Below are positions 9,374 through 17,885 of a stretch of 26,466 bases of DNA, in pieces. The notes below the pieces were generated by a model that was given only the letters and a program-made list of their open reading frames with translations, made no database searches and was not told the DNA's origin. This stretch comes from Treponema sp. (lineage in GTDB: Bacteria > Spirochaetota > Spirochaetia > Treponematales > Treponemataceae): NCBI GenBank assembly GCA_023231445.1, contig JALNVF010000032.1, positions 1 to 26,466 of the forward strand. The letters run 5' to 3'. The stretch's first letter is position 1. Every line of letters begins with the position of its first letter. The translations under genes and the position numbers were made by a program.

Positions 9374-10870
9374 ATGATACAGCACAAAAGGATGATGCTT
9401 GCGTCGATCGCGGCGCTGGCATTCACAGGCAGCCTGCTTACGGGCTGCGGAAAGGCAAAGGGGACAAGTGCATCGTCAGGAGAGACGACAAATCTTGTCA
9501 TGTACGTAATCGGTGACCGGCCGGCAGGACAGGATAAGCCCGATGCAAACTTCAACGAGCTGCTTAAGAAAAAAATGAACTGCACGCTTACGGTGAACTG
9601 GATTCCATGGGCCGACTTTACGAACAAATATCCGCTCCTGTTCTCTTCGGGAGAAACGTTCGACATGGCCTATACGGCTGCCTGGCTCAACTTTACGTCG
9701 CTTGCACAGAAAGGCGCATTCAAGGAACTGGACACACTGTGGCCGCAGTATGCACCGAAGAATTTTGCCCGTCAGTCCGACGCTGCAAAACAGGAAGCGT
9801 CTGTTGCAGGCCATTACTACTGCGTGCCGACACTGCTCGCAACGTATACCGCATACGGTCCGATTTACCGTACCGATATTATGGAAGGAACTGACTGGAA
9901 CGGAAAAATGAACACGTTCGACGACATCGAAAAGTACTGCGACATCGTCAAAAAAACACATCCCGAACTTGATCCCATAGACATCTACGCCCAGGGCTCG
10001 GAATGGGACGACACCTACATGTATTCGATCGGCTACCGCTCTTCGAAGAACGCAACAAACGATTTCCTTTTTTACGATCCGGAAGAAAAAAATCCGAAAC
10101 TTATAACCTATTATGAATGTGATAAAATTCCGCAGTTCCTCGATATGATGGCCCGCTGGAACAAAAAAGGATTTTTCCCGAAATCTGCGCTTGCCGATAC
10201 AGATTCAACGAAGACACAGAACGGCAAGGCTGCAATGCGTACTCACAATATCGACACCTACCAGGGATATGCTATCCTTCATCCGGAATGGAAGTTCAAG
10301 TATCAGGCGATGAACAAATACGTTACGCACCTTCCGTTTACACAGGATGCGATGGTTATTTCCAACACATCCAAAAATCCGGAAAAGGCAATGCAGCTCT
10401 GGGATCTTATTACGAGTGACAGGGACGTATTCGACGCTTTCTTCTACGGTATTCTGGGTACGACGTATTCGGTAAACGATAAGGGAGAATACAAAGTTCT
10501 TGATACGAACCAGTACGCACTTTCCGACATGTGGGCTGCCCGTACGATCGAGTTTACACGCAACGGCGAGGGAACACCTGAGGATTATCAGACACAGCGT
10601 GCAGGGTACGAGACATTCATGAAATCCGGGCCGGAAGCGGAACGCGCCGTTAAATTCGAAGCATTCGCAATCGATACGTCGAAGATAGAGACGGAATATG
10701 CCGCGTGCCAGAACGTGCACCAGCAGTACTGGTGGCCGCTTGAACTCGGTTATACCGATGCAAAGAAAGGGCTTGCCGACTATAAAGCAAAGATGGAAGC
10801 GGCCGGTATCGAAAAGGTCCGCGCAGAAATCCAGAGCCAGCTTGACGCATATACGGCAGCACTAAAGTAA
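9374..10870 (+). CDS. Extracellular solute-binding lipoprotein of sugar ABC importer
   Basis: Binding protein of 498 residues that should capture an oligosaccharide and deliver it to the permeases. The lipoprotein signal peptide ends in the lipobox SLLTGC (Cys25), so the mature protein would be membrane-anchored by lipid. The sequence then follows the YtcQ/LipO family: VMYVIGDRPAGQDKPDANFNELLKKKM, NWIPWADF near residue 80, and a C-terminal helix KVRAEIQSQLDAYTAA. The many Trp and Tyr residues fit stacking against sugar rings. ATG 9374 has a TAGGAGGAAAC ribosome site. It is the last gene of the rightward locus and is followed by an inverted repeat. Confidence 0.93.
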   Translation: MIQHKRMMLASIAALAFTGSLLTGCGKAKGTSASSGETTNLVMYVIGDRPAGQDKPDANFNELLKKKMNCTLTVNWIPWADFTNKYPLLFSSGETFDMAYTAAWLNFTSLAQKGAFKELDTLWPQYAPKNFARQSDAAKQEASVAGHYYCVPTLLATYTAYGPIYRTDIMEGTDWNGKMNTFDDIEKYCDIVKKTHPELDPIDIYAQGSEWDDTYMYSIGYRSSKNATNDFLFYDPEEKNPKLITYYECDKIPQFLDMMARWNKKGFFPKSALADTDSTKTQNGKAAMRTHNIDTYQGYAILHPEWKFKYQAMNKYVTHLPFTQDAMVISNTSKNPEKAMQLWDLITSDRDVFDAFFYGILGTTYSVNDKGEYKVLDTNQYALSDMWAARTIEFTRNGEGTPEDYQTQRAGYETFMKSGPEAERAVKFEAFAIDTSKIETEYAACQNVHQQYWWPLELGYTDAKKGLADYKAKMEAAGIEKVRAEIQSQLDAYTAALK

Positions 10871-10884
10871 AGCTGATAAGTAAT

Positions 10885-10937
10885 ATCTGTCTCATTTTGT
10901 TGATATCTGCATCAAACAGTAGTAAAATGAGGCAGAT
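10885..10937. terminator. Long inverted repeat after the ABC operon
   Basis: ATCTGTCTCATTTT (10885-10898) pairs with AAAATGAGGCAGAT (10924-10937): 14 bp with one G-U pair. The 25-nt loop contains its own 5-bp stem (TTGAT/ATCAA), giving a two-storey hairpin. It lies between two convergent genes and is symmetrical enough to act in both directions. No long U-run follows, so intrinsic termination is plausible but unproved. The rest of the gap to 11043 shows no recognised feature. Confidence 0.5.
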
Positions 10938-11043
10938 AAATACGTATCTTCGCTGTTATCCGTGTATTTTGTTCAAAGTACAGCGCTGATTTGAAAACTG
11001 GTGTAGGACTGGGAACAGCATATTTCAGCAGATAATGTCCTGT

Positions 11044-11763
11044 TTATTTATACAGCAGAAAAATCGCCGGCACTTTGTTCAGATCGGGCAGCGCTGTTTT
11101 TTTCCACTGTGCGACGGTCCTTGTGTGAATATATTCTTCCGGGCACGTGATTCCCGCTGCAATGCAGAGTTTCGTTTCGGGGCGTAATGCCGACAGGATC
11201 GTTTCGATCATTTTTGCGTTGCGGTACGGCGTTTCGATGAACAGCTGCGTCTGGTTTTCCTTATATACCCGCGACTCCAGCTGCTTCAGTTTCTGCGCCC
11301 GTTCCGCAGGCTTTACCGGAAGATACCCGTTGAACGCAAAACTCTGCCCGTTAAATCCGCTGCCCATGACGGCCATAATGATTGACGACGGCCCGACGAG
11401 CGGAATGACGCGCAGATTCTGCTTCTGCGCAATTGCCACGACGGCCGCACCGGGATCAGCAACCGCAGGGCATCCCGCTTCGGAGATAACGCCCATCGCA
11501 CTGCCGTTTTTGAGCGGATCAAGATAATTCCCGATCTGCGTCACGTCCGTGTGTTCACTGAGTTCGTAGAACGTGAGCGTTCCGATGTCTATATCCTTAT
11601 CAACTTTCTTAAGAAAACGTCGTGCCGAACGCACGTTTTCCACTATGAAATATTTTATCTGGACAACAATATCATGATTATAAGAGGGAAGAACCTGTTC
11701 TGCATCTGTTTCGCCGAGCAGTGACGGTATAAGATATAATGCGTTTTCTATTGTTGAATTCAT
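11044..11763 (-). CDS. RsmI-like SAM-dependent methyltransferase (TP_methylase fold)
   Basis: Protein of 239 residues from the tetrapyrrole-methylase fold, in the short branch related to RsmI (16S rRNA C1402 ribose 2'-O-methylase). Family signatures are NALYLIPSLLGE at the start, YFIVENVRSARRFLKK, the SAM-loop sequence GVISEAGCPAVADPGAAVVA, VPLVGPSSIIMAVMGSG, FNGYLP and TQLFIETPYRN. I chose ATG 11763 because the family begins just before YLIPS. A longer frame from a GTG at 11814 would add 17 residues starting MFRRSLALITFFYYCFC that do not belong. The start has no strong ribosome site. It lies 61 nt downstream of the ATPase stop on the same strand, so they may share a transcript. Whether it performs the RsmI reaction itself is unverified. 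Confidence 0.85.
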   Translation of the reverse strand: MNSTIENALYLIPSLLGETDAEQVLPSYNHDIVVQIKYFIVENVRSARRFLKKVDKDIDIGTLTFYELSEHTDVTQIGNYLDPLKNGSAMGVISEAGCPAVADPGAAVVAIAQKQNLRVIPLVGPSSIIMAVMGSGFNGQSFAFNGYLPVKPAERAQKLKQLESRVYKENQTQLFIETPYRNAKMIETILSALRPETKLCIAAGITCPEEYIHTRTVAQWKKTALPDLNKVPAIFLLYK

Positions 11764-11824
11764 GCAGAAACAGTAATAGAAAAACGTGATTAGGGCAAGT
11801 GAACGGCGGAACACGCCTCAGTAA

Positions 11825-13276
11825 TCAGACAGTTTCTTTATGATAGCTCAACGCTTCCACATATCCCAATAGATATAAGAATACCGGCGCCGGTATCCGG
11901 TAAATCCGTTTATCATTTTTATACGGACATAATCCGAAGTCTTCAATGCGTTTTGTTATAACCAGATTCGGTTTTTCAGCAGAAGAAAATTCTACGATCA
12001 AATCCTTTTCTGTTATTGATGCGTCTTCCCTGTATTTTACTTCTATCATGATGGGAGCCGCGGACTGTGCATACTGAACGACAACGTCAATTTCTTTATT
12101 TCTGTCACCACCGCGGTAATACCCGACTCTGGTAACGGAATTGCAGCTGAATGCTTTTATGTGCTTGTACACTGCAGTCTCTGCAATAAGACCAAGCTCT
12201 ACCGGATCATTGGTAACATCATCTTTCATGAGTACTGCGTTTCGTAATGCTGCATCTGATATATATATTTTATTCTGCGCTTTGAGTGTCTGTTTAGAAC
12301 TCAGATTGATAAGCGGACTGATATAAATAAGATTTGCGCTTTCAAGGTATTGAATATATTTTTCCAGAGTTGCCCTGTTTACGTTCATCTCCTTGCAGAT
12401 TGCGTTCAAATTGATGATATTTGACGAGTTATAGCACAGATACAGAAAGATTTTTTCGATGTCGTTTACGTTTCTGATTGCATATACAGACGGCAAATCT
12501 CTCTTGAGTGCTTTATCAACGATATCTTCACGGAGAATACGCTGCGCATACACGTCATCCTTTGACAGTGCCAGTTCCGGAAATCCTCCTACCTGTAAGT
12601 AACGGATAAAATGCGACTGCAGAAAAGAAAGTTTCTGCATAATGTCCTGCTGTTCTTTTTTATCAAGCAGGTACAGTTGTGTGGGTTTGATTGATGCCGG
12701 TAGTGATGGCACCTGAATATTCAGAAGCAGACAGTATTCATAGAATGCCAGGGTAGGAACTTGAATCGTTATCCAGCGTCCCAGCCCGCTTTCTTTTGCC
12801 TTATCAGAAAGCACGGGACTTGCCGACCCTGTCGCCATTACTTTTACAGCCGGATGTGTGTCGTACAACACTTTGAGCCATGCATTCCAGTCAGGTGAAT
12901 ACTGAATCTCATCAAAGAAACAGTAAATATTTGTATCAGCAGAAATATTCCGTTTGTAAATTGCGATAACATCATTAATGCTGCACAACTTTAAGAGTGG
13001 ATGATCAAAAGAAATAAAGACTATCTGCTTTGATTGTACACCCTGCTTTAATAAGTGCGAGATAATCTGATACATAATAGTCGTTTTGCCGGTTCTTCGT
13101 GCACCGCTTAAAAGAACGGTACGTCGTATATCTTCATTATTCAGTGATTTGAGTGCTTCGTAATAGGCAATACGTTTTATTGGTTTATCAAAGTCTTTTT
13201 GTACAGAACCTGTATTCCACCAGGGGTTATACGAATACAGAAGACTGATTATATTTTCCTCCGAATCAAAAGCCAT
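11825..13276 (-). CDS. DUF4143-family AAA-type ATPase
   Basis: A 483-residue ATPase with Walker A GARRTGKTT (58-66) and Walker B YCFFDEIQ (Asp122, Glu123), followed by sensor-like ATGSASPVLSD. A winged-helix section (NINAICKEMNVNRATLEKYI type) comes next. The C-terminal DUF4143 part has a PD-(D/E)XK-like core, EIDVVVQ...PIMIEVKYRED. The biochemical role of this family is not settled; members are scattered, often multicopy, in bacterial accessory DNA. A strong AAAGGAGG ribosome site supports ATG 13276. It is intact, unlike the relative at 25039. It is more AT-rich than the sugar locus, consistent with acquisition. Confidence 0.88.
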   Translation of the reverse strand: MAFDSEENIISLLYSYNPWWNTGSVQKDFDKPIKRIAYYEALKSLNNEDIRRTVLLSGARRTGKTTIMYQIISHLLKQGVQSKQIVFISFDHPLLKLCSINDVIAIYKRNISADTNIYCFFDEIQYSPDWNAWLKVLYDTHPAVKVMATGSASPVLSDKAKESGLGRWITIQVPTLAFYEYCLLLNIQVPSLPASIKPTQLYLLDKKEQQDIMQKLSFLQSHFIRYLQVGGFPELALSKDDVYAQRILREDIVDKALKRDLPSVYAIRNVNDIEKIFLYLCYNSSNIINLNAICKEMNVNRATLEKYIQYLESANLIYISPLINLSSKQTLKAQNKIYISDAALRNAVLMKDDVTNDPVELGLIAETAVYKHIKAFSCNSVTRVGYYRGGDRNKEIDVVVQYAQSAAPIMIEVKYREDASITEKDLIVEFSSAEKPNLVITKRIEDFGLCPYKNDKRIYRIPAPVFLYLLGYVEALSYHKETV

Positions 13277-13330
13277 TATTACCTCCTTTTACTTTTACAC
13301 TTCAAATGATAATATTTTACCTGTTTTTTA

Positions 13331-13375
13331 TCAATATACTGACAATAATTTGTTGAAATATTGTCAGTATATTGA
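13331..13375. repeat. 17-bp perfect inverted repeat in ATPase promoter region
   Basis: TCAATATACTGACAATA (13331-13347) is matched exactly in reverse complement at 13359-13375, with an 11-nt spacer. It lies about 55 bp upstream of the leftward ATPase start and about 215 bp upstream of the rightward methyltransferase. It could be an operator or a cruciform. No U-run makes it a convincing terminator, and no other gene end is nearby. The remainder of the 314-nt gap (13277-13590) shows nothing I recognise. Confidence 0.6.
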
Positions 13376-13590
13376 ATATCTGTTGTTTTCTACCTGTCCT
13401 CTTATGAAGTGAATTTTATTGTGTGTCCTTCTTTTTCCACCTTCTTCAAAAAGTGTTACCCTTTAGGGGTGCATATCACCTTATGTATTCCTTAAAATAA
13501 ACGGTTTATACAGCAGTAAACCCGTAGTTGAACTGAAAAGCACTATATTCAAACCGTATTGCGGAGTAAGATGAAACTGGAGGAAAAAAT

Positions 13591-14367
13591 ATGGCGGAAA
13601 ATAACGGTGCGGCAATTCTCAATTTTACTCCGGATTTAATCTGTGACTATTTCGGAAGGTTGGAACGGCAGGGGCCCGGTAGTCCTGAATCTACTGTCAG
13701 GGCATTACATTTTATCGACGGGCTTTCAGACCGCTCGGAGATCGCAGACCTGGCCTGCGGGACAGGCGGCCAGACTATAACGCTTGCCCAGAATACAAAG
13801 GGAAACATTACAGGTCTCGATATTTTTCCCGCTTTTATTACAGAATTTGATGCAAACATCAAACGGCACGGATTTCAGGACAGGGTAAAGGGTATCGCCG
13901 GTTCAATGGATGCACTGCCGTTCGGGGATAAAAAATTTGATGTTATCTGGTCCGAAGGTGCTATAGCGAATATCGGCTTTGAAAAGGGCCTTACGTACTG
14001 GAAAAGCTTTTTGAAGGAAGGCGGTTATATTGCTGTTACCTATGAATCGTGGTTTACCGATGAACGGCCTGCCGAAATTGAAAAATTCTGGGTTGATGCG
14101 GTTCCGGAAATAAATACAATCGGACATAATATTTCGGTAATGCAGCGCGCCGGATATAAGATAATCGCTGCGTTTTCCCTGCCGGAAAGCTGCTGGACTG
14201 ATACGTATTTTGCTCCGCAGAAAGCGATGCAGAAAGCATTTCTGGAAGACAATGCGCAGAACGCTGCCGCCCAGACATTTGTTGACTGCATGAAGCACGA
14301 AGCAGAGTTGTATGCAGAATATAAGCAGTATTACGGGTATGTTTTTTACATAGGCAGAACGATATAG
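13591..14367 (+). CDS. Class I SAM-dependent methyltransferase
   Basis: Small-molecule-type methyltransferase of 258 residues. Motif I is IADLACGTGGQT (51-62), the acidic motif II is ITGLDIFPAFITEF, the AGSMDALPF segment binds the SAM adenine, and motif IV is FDVIWSEGAIANIGFEKGL. The C-terminal half is the substrate cap. The UbiE/Coq5-like SAM domain says nothing firm about the substrate. ATG 13591 has a TGGAGGAAAAAA ribosome site. The metallo-beta-lactamase gene begins 16 nt after the stop, so they probably form an operon. Confidence 0.85.
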   Translation: MAENNGAAILNFTPDLICDYFGRLERQGPGSPESTVRALHFIDGLSDRSEIADLACGTGGQTITLAQNTKGNITGLDIFPAFITEFDANIKRHGFQDRVKGIAGSMDALPFGDKKFDVIWSEGAIANIGFEKGLTYWKSFLKEGGYIAVTYESWFTDERPAEIEKFWVDAVPEINTIGHNISVMQRAGYKIIAAFSLPESCWTDTYFAPQKAMQKAFLEDNAQNAAAQTFVDCMKHEAELYAEYKQYYGYVFYIGRTI

Positions 14368-14383
14368 TGGAAAAGGTATATAT

Positions 14384-15274
14384 ATGGAAGAAAACAGAAT
14401 AGTTAAGATACGGGAGAATGTGTTCCACATATATGAATCGTTAGGTGTGTGGTGCACATTGATAACCGGATCAAAAGCTGCATTATTGATCGACACGGGA
14501 TTCGGCTTCGGAGACATTTCCCGCAAAGTCCGGAAACTTACGGACCTGCCGCTGACAGTCATAAACACGCACGGACATGTGGATCATATTCAGGGAAATA
14601 AGTTTTTTGATACGGTGCTGCTGCATGAAGACGACCGCAGAATTATAAAGCAGTATTCATCGTTTCCGGTTAAGCTTGCTGTCTATCTCGGCGCAAAAAA
14701 GACTCTGAGCCCGGAAGAGAAACGGAACGTTCCGAAGTTTTTTAAAAGAAACGTTCAGAACCTGCAGTATATACAGGACGGACATTTGATTGACCTTGGA
14801 GACCGAGTCCTTGAAGTAATTCATACCCCCGGGCACACGAAAGGGTCAGTCTGTATTCTTGATAAAAAGGACAGAATACTGTTTTCCGGGGATTCCATTT
14901 CGAGCCATGTCTGGCTGTTCCTGAAGGAATCGACAAGCGTAAAAAAATATATAGAAAGCATATCAAAAGTTATAAAGCGCAAAGCTGAATTCGATTCCAT
15001 CCTGTCGTCCCATTCGCCTGCGGTATTCAAGACGACGATACTGGAAAAGATACTGCACTGCGCGGAACATATAGATGTGAGTAAAAGCACTGTGTATGAC
15101 AGTCATCTGGCAGGGAAGGGACTTTTGTACAGTGAAGGTTTCGAGAAAATACAGGCCGCATACGGATATGCCACGTTTGAAGAGTTTTTGAAGCATACCG
15201 GAGAAATAGCTCCTGAAGAGATTGCCGACATTGAGTTTGTGTCGATTGTGTATACAAAGAAAAAACTGGGGTGA
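14384..15274 (+). CDS. Metallo-beta-lactamase-fold hydrolase
   Basis: A 296-residue metal-dependent hydrolase. The zinc motif THGHVDHI gives His63, His65, Asp67 and His68; further ligands come from HTPGHTKGS (near 146) and FSGDSI (near 170). This matches glyoxalase-II-like MBL enzymes, which hydrolyse esters or thioesters; the substrate is unknown. It lies 16 nt after the methyltransferase. The final 30 nt of coding sequence before the last codons (15230-15259, encoding IEFVSIVYTK) recur almost at the other end of the window (24932), in front of a different DUF4143 gene. Confidence 0.85.
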   Translation: MEENRIVKIRENVFHIYESLGVWCTLITGSKAALLIDTGFGFGDISRKVRKLTDLPLTVINTHGHVDHIQGNKFFDTVLLHEDDRRIIKQYSSFPVKLAVYLGAKKTLSPEEKRNVPKFFKRNVQNLQYIQDGHLIDLGDRVLEVIHTPGHTKGSVCILDKKDRILFSGDSISSHVWLFLKESTSVKKYIESISKVIKRKAEFDSILSSHSPAVFKTTILEKILHCAEHIDVSKSTVYDSHLAGKGLLYSEGFEKIQAAYGYATFEEFLKHTGEIAPEEIADIEFVSIVYTKKKLG

Positions 15275-15293
15275 GCGGATGATTACGGTTCCT

Positions 15294-15381
15294 ACTGTCG
15301 CATAATCTGATTATTTGGTAGTATGTAACTGTCGCATAATCTGATTATTTGGTAGTATGTAACTGTCGCATAATCTGATTT
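15294..15381 (+). repeat. 34-bp tandem repeat, 2.6 copies, upstream of ATPase
   Basis: ACTGTCGCATAATCTGATT starts at 15294, 15328 and 15362, a period of exactly 34 bp. The first two units are identical in full and the third stops after 19 nt, just before the AGGAGGGGG ribosome site of the ATPase. Each unit contains the near-palindrome TAATCTGATTA and a CATAAT that could serve as a -10. Repeated operators or a replication-slippage array are both possible. Confidence 0.85.
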
Positions 15382-15394
15382 CAGGAGGGGGAAT

Positions 15395-16771
15395 ATGATT
15401 TTCCGGAGAAAAATATACGATAAACTTCTTCTATGGAAAAAAGAATCGCAGGGTACAAAAGCGCTGCTTATAGAAGGTGCCAGACGTATCGGAAAATCAA
15501 CGATTGTTTCAGAATTCGCCAGAAACGAATATAAGTCATATCTTCTTATCGACTTCAATAACATCAGTCCGATGGTTACTGACTGTTTTGAAAATCATCT
15601 GAATGATCTTGATACGTTTTATATGCTTTTGGGTACAGAATACGGACAGGAACTGCATAACCGTGAAAGTCTCATTATTTTTGACGAAATACAACAGTAT
15701 CCTAAAGCCCGGCAGTCAATAAAGAAACTTGTTCAGGATGGACGCTATGATTTTATAGAAACCGGTTCGCTGATTTCTATTCATGAGAATGTCAGGGATA
15801 TTACAATTCCTTCTGAAGAACGCACAGTCAATATGTTCCCCATGGATTTTAAAGAATTCTGCTGGGCATTTGGCGAAGAAAAACTGACTGAATATATACG
15901 GAACTGTTTTGAAAAGAAAGAACCACTTGAACAGCAGCTTCATCATAAGGCCATGCTGTTGTTCAGACAATTTATGCTTGTCGGCGGAATGCCTAAAGTT
16001 CTTGATCTGTATATTACGTCGGCACGGAATTTTGATAAAAGCGATGCAGAGAAGCGCGACATTCTGAATCTGTATCGCAACGACATTATGAAAATCGGAA
16101 CGAAGTACCGTTCAAAAGTTCTGTCAATTTTTGACGCTGTTCCCGGATTCCTTTCGCAGCATGAGAAAAGAATTGTTTTTAATGAGATTGGAAGCGGATC
16201 CTTCTTTACACAGTATGCCGATACTTTTTTCTGGCTGGCTGATTCAAAAATTGTAAACGAATGTTTCAAATGTAACGACCCGAATGTCGGACTATCCTTG
16301 AACGAGGACCGGTCGTATGTAAAATGTTATATGGGCGATACCGGACTGTTGGTAAGCCATGCATTCAATGAAAATGAAATTACGGAAAACGAACTGTACA
16401 AGCAGGTTCTGAATGATAAACTTTCGCTGAATGAAGGTATGTTGTATGAAAATGCGATTGCACAAATTCTTACTGCGAACGGACATAAACTGTTTTTCTA
16501 CACACACTATAACGAGTATCTGCATAAGAACGACATCGAAATTGATTTTATTCTTTCCAATCAGAGCAGGACAAAGTATAGAATAACTCCTATAGAAGTA
16601 AAATCGACAAAGACATACCAGTTTAATTCCCTGAAGCTTTTTACACAGAAATTTAAGGAGAGAATCGGAAGCGCATATATAATCCATCCGAAAAATTTTA
16701 CAATCAAAAAAGACGAAAAAACAGGGTATGAATATGCCGCGATACCTCCGTACATGGCAGGCCTGCTGTAG
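15395..16771 (+). CDS. DUF4143-family AAA-type ATPase (second copy type)
   Basis: A 458-residue ATPase. Walker A is GARRIGKST (28-36), Walker B LIIFDEIQ (Asp97, Glu98), and the sensor region IETGSLISI. The C-terminal part ends in a PD-(D/E)XK-like core, NDIEIDFILSNQ...ITPIEVKSTK, then a helical tail. It is full length for the family. ATG 15395 follows AGGAGGGGG at the edge of the tandem repeat. It is only distantly like the ATPase at 11825, so it is not a recent duplicate. A 44-bp hairpin repeat begins 12 nt after its stop. The cellular role is unknown. Confidence 0.88.
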   Translation: MIFRRKIYDKLLLWKKESQGTKALLIEGARRIGKSTIVSEFARNEYKSYLLIDFNNISPMVTDCFENHLNDLDTFYMLLGTEYGQELHNRESLIIFDEIQQYPKARQSIKKLVQDGRYDFIETGSLISIHENVRDITIPSEERTVNMFPMDFKEFCWAFGEEKLTEYIRNCFEKKEPLEQQLHHKAMLLFRQFMLVGGMPKVLDLYITSARNFDKSDAEKRDILNLYRNDIMKIGTKYRSKVLSIFDAVPGFLSQHEKRIVFNEIGSGSFFTQYADTFFWLADSKIVNECFKCNDPNVGLSLNEDRSYVKCYMGDTGLLVSHAFNENEITENELYKQVLNDKLSLNEGMLYENAIAQILTANGHKLFFYTHYNEYLHKNDIEIDFILSNQSRTKYRITPIEVKSTKTYQFNSLKLFTQKFKERIGSAYIIHPKNFTIKKDEKTGYEYAAIPPYMAGLL

Positions 16772-16782
16772 AAGATTCAAAT

Positions 16783-16826
16783 AACCGGCGTAATTTCAGG
16801 ACTATAAGTCGCGATATTACGCCAAT
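16783..16826. repeat. 44-bp palindromic repeat, copy 1
   Basis: A 44-nt sequence found again at 24054-24097 with one mismatch (A at 16804 versus G). Outer stem GGCGTAAT (16787-16794) pairs with ATTACGCC (16816-16823), and an inner GACT/AGTC stem closes a 3-nt loop. It is a REP-like palindromic element. Here it sits just after the ATPase stop, where it may also act as a terminator or mRNA-stabilising hairpin. Confidence 0.85.
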
Positions 16827-17019
16827 ATACGGACTTTCAGATAAAAAACAGGAAGCGGTACGACGCTCAGGCGTGAACTTGCCCTGCTCGAGGCCGTAAG
16901 TGCCACCTGTTTCACATAATGTCAGGCAGATCAACGTACTCGGCAGGCTGCTTGCAAACCGGATAAATTTTTAGTACGGACGTCTTTATACTGCGGCTGG
17001 TGCTTTCGATTATTCCCTG
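16827..17019. other. Intergenic stretch, possible degraded coding remnant
   Basis: No intact gene is visible. On the reverse strand between about 16930 and 16800 a short open stretch reads GGTYGLEQGKFTPERR and looks more protein-like than random, but it has no start context and runs into the repeat. I cannot name a family. Confidence 0.25.
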
Positions 17020-17745
17020 TTAAGACCGTTTCATATAGCCCAGCCACGTTTCAATATTATCAAAAAATCCGAGTCTATATATACTATTATCGTTTACGTT
17101 TAATGGATCAGGGAGTTTGAACTGTTTTAGAAAATCAGAAATTGCATTTCTATGATTCTGTATTTTGGAATTAGTTACGGTCTTTGTTTTAAGCTGATAA
17201 ATTATAAATATGCATTTTTGAATACTATTTTCATGTGCAAACCTGATCGTTCCAGTAAGGCCGGTCAACAGCTGATAGTAAATTTTTCCAATGTTAGTAG
17301 TGTTATAAGCAGGAGTATAATTTTTTCCCCACAGCAATTGGAACATAGCATTTATACGATCCTGAATTTTCGATTTTGGTTTTGCATCCCCTTTTTTCCA
17401 TTCATTATGTAACGTTTCTCCAAAATTTTCTCCGGCCTTTGCTTCGAAACAGACTGCAACAGTGCCGGTATCGGAACGACAGGTACAGGCAAGATCGTGA
17501 TTTCTCTGACCTCCGGGGAAATTATCAAGGCAGGTAATATGTTCAGGGTATGCGTTGTTTATTTTTAATCCTGTAATACCGGCTGCTGCTGCAATTTGGG
17601 CAATATCTCTCTCAAAGTCATCTGCCAGAACTTTTTCTGCAAATTCCTTTGCACTGTAATCGTCTTGCCATTGCAATTGTGGATTTTTAGGCGGGCAACA
17701 ATTTAACCACTCGTTCAATGTTGTGATTCTGTGTTCAATTACCAT
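17020..17745 (-). CDS. PD-(D/E)XK nuclease-like protein (DUF6946-like)
   Basis: A 241-residue protein. Residues around GGQRNHDLACTC...VAVCFEAKAGENFGETL show an Asp followed by a Glu-x-Lys core, the active-site pattern of PD-(D/E)XK nucleases. The 'EAK...E.FGETL' context resembles the uncharacterised DUF6946 family from memory; this needs a profile search. The C-terminal half has a hydrophobic strand (CIFIIYQLKTK). ATG 17745 is supported by an AGGAGA ribosome site. It stands alone, is AT-rich, and has its own promoter with a hairpin leader. Function is unknown; a role in defence or DNA processing is only a guess from fold and neighbourhood. Confidence 0.75.
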   Translation of the reverse strand: MVIEHRITTLNEWLNCCPPKNPQLQWQDDYSAKEFAEKVLADDFERDIAQIAAAAGITGLKINNAYPEHITCLDNFPGGQRNHDLACTCRSDTGTVAVCFEAKAGENFGETLHNEWKKGDAKPKSKIQDRINAMFQLLWGKNYTPAYNTTNIGKIYYQLLTGLTGTIRFAHENSIQKCIFIIYQLKTKTVTNSKIQNHRNAISDFLKQFKLPDPLNVNDNSIYRLGFFDNIETWLGYMKRS

Positions 17746-17805
17746 CTTTCTTTCTCCTGAGAATTAAAATAATTATTACACAACAGATACTCTGATGCAT
17801 ATACA

Positions 17806-17883
17806 GGGCACCACTAAAAACTCACTTTTAGTAGCTTTTTAGAGGTGACCTATAATTATATCACAGTTAACTCTAAAGTAAAA
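17806..17883 (-). promoter_or_regulatory. Promoter and 5'-leader hairpin of the nuclease-like gene
   Basis: Reading leftward, -35 TTTACT, a 16-nt spacer and -10 TATAAT (17860-17855) place the transcript start near 17848. The leader would then begin with an imperfect 17-18-bp inverted repeat: 17833-17850 pairs with 17806-17822, differing at two positions and one bulge. A large hairpin right at the 5' end of an mRNA can stabilise it or control it. The gene starts about 60 nt further on. Confidence 0.45.
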
Positions 17884-17885
17884 TT

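Noticed and set aside
10938..11043. CGCTGT/ACAGCG inverted repeat as a second terminator
   Set aside because: Only 6 bp with a long loop; not distinguishable from chance.
11764..11814. N-terminal extension of the RsmI-like gene from a GTG
   Set aside because: The added hydrophobic residues are not part of the family and the ribosome site is too close; the ATG at 11763 fits better.
15294..15381. CRISPR array
   Set aside because: The 34-bp units are directly abutting with no unique spacers.
15292..15564. Leftward 90-codon frame over the tandem repeat
   Set aside because: Its codons come from the repeat and the antisense of the ATPase; no ribosome site.
16783..16826. Integron attC site or CRISPR repeat
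   Set aside because: The palindrome lacks the RYYYAAC/GTTRRRY core ends, and only two widely separated copies exist without an array or cas genes.
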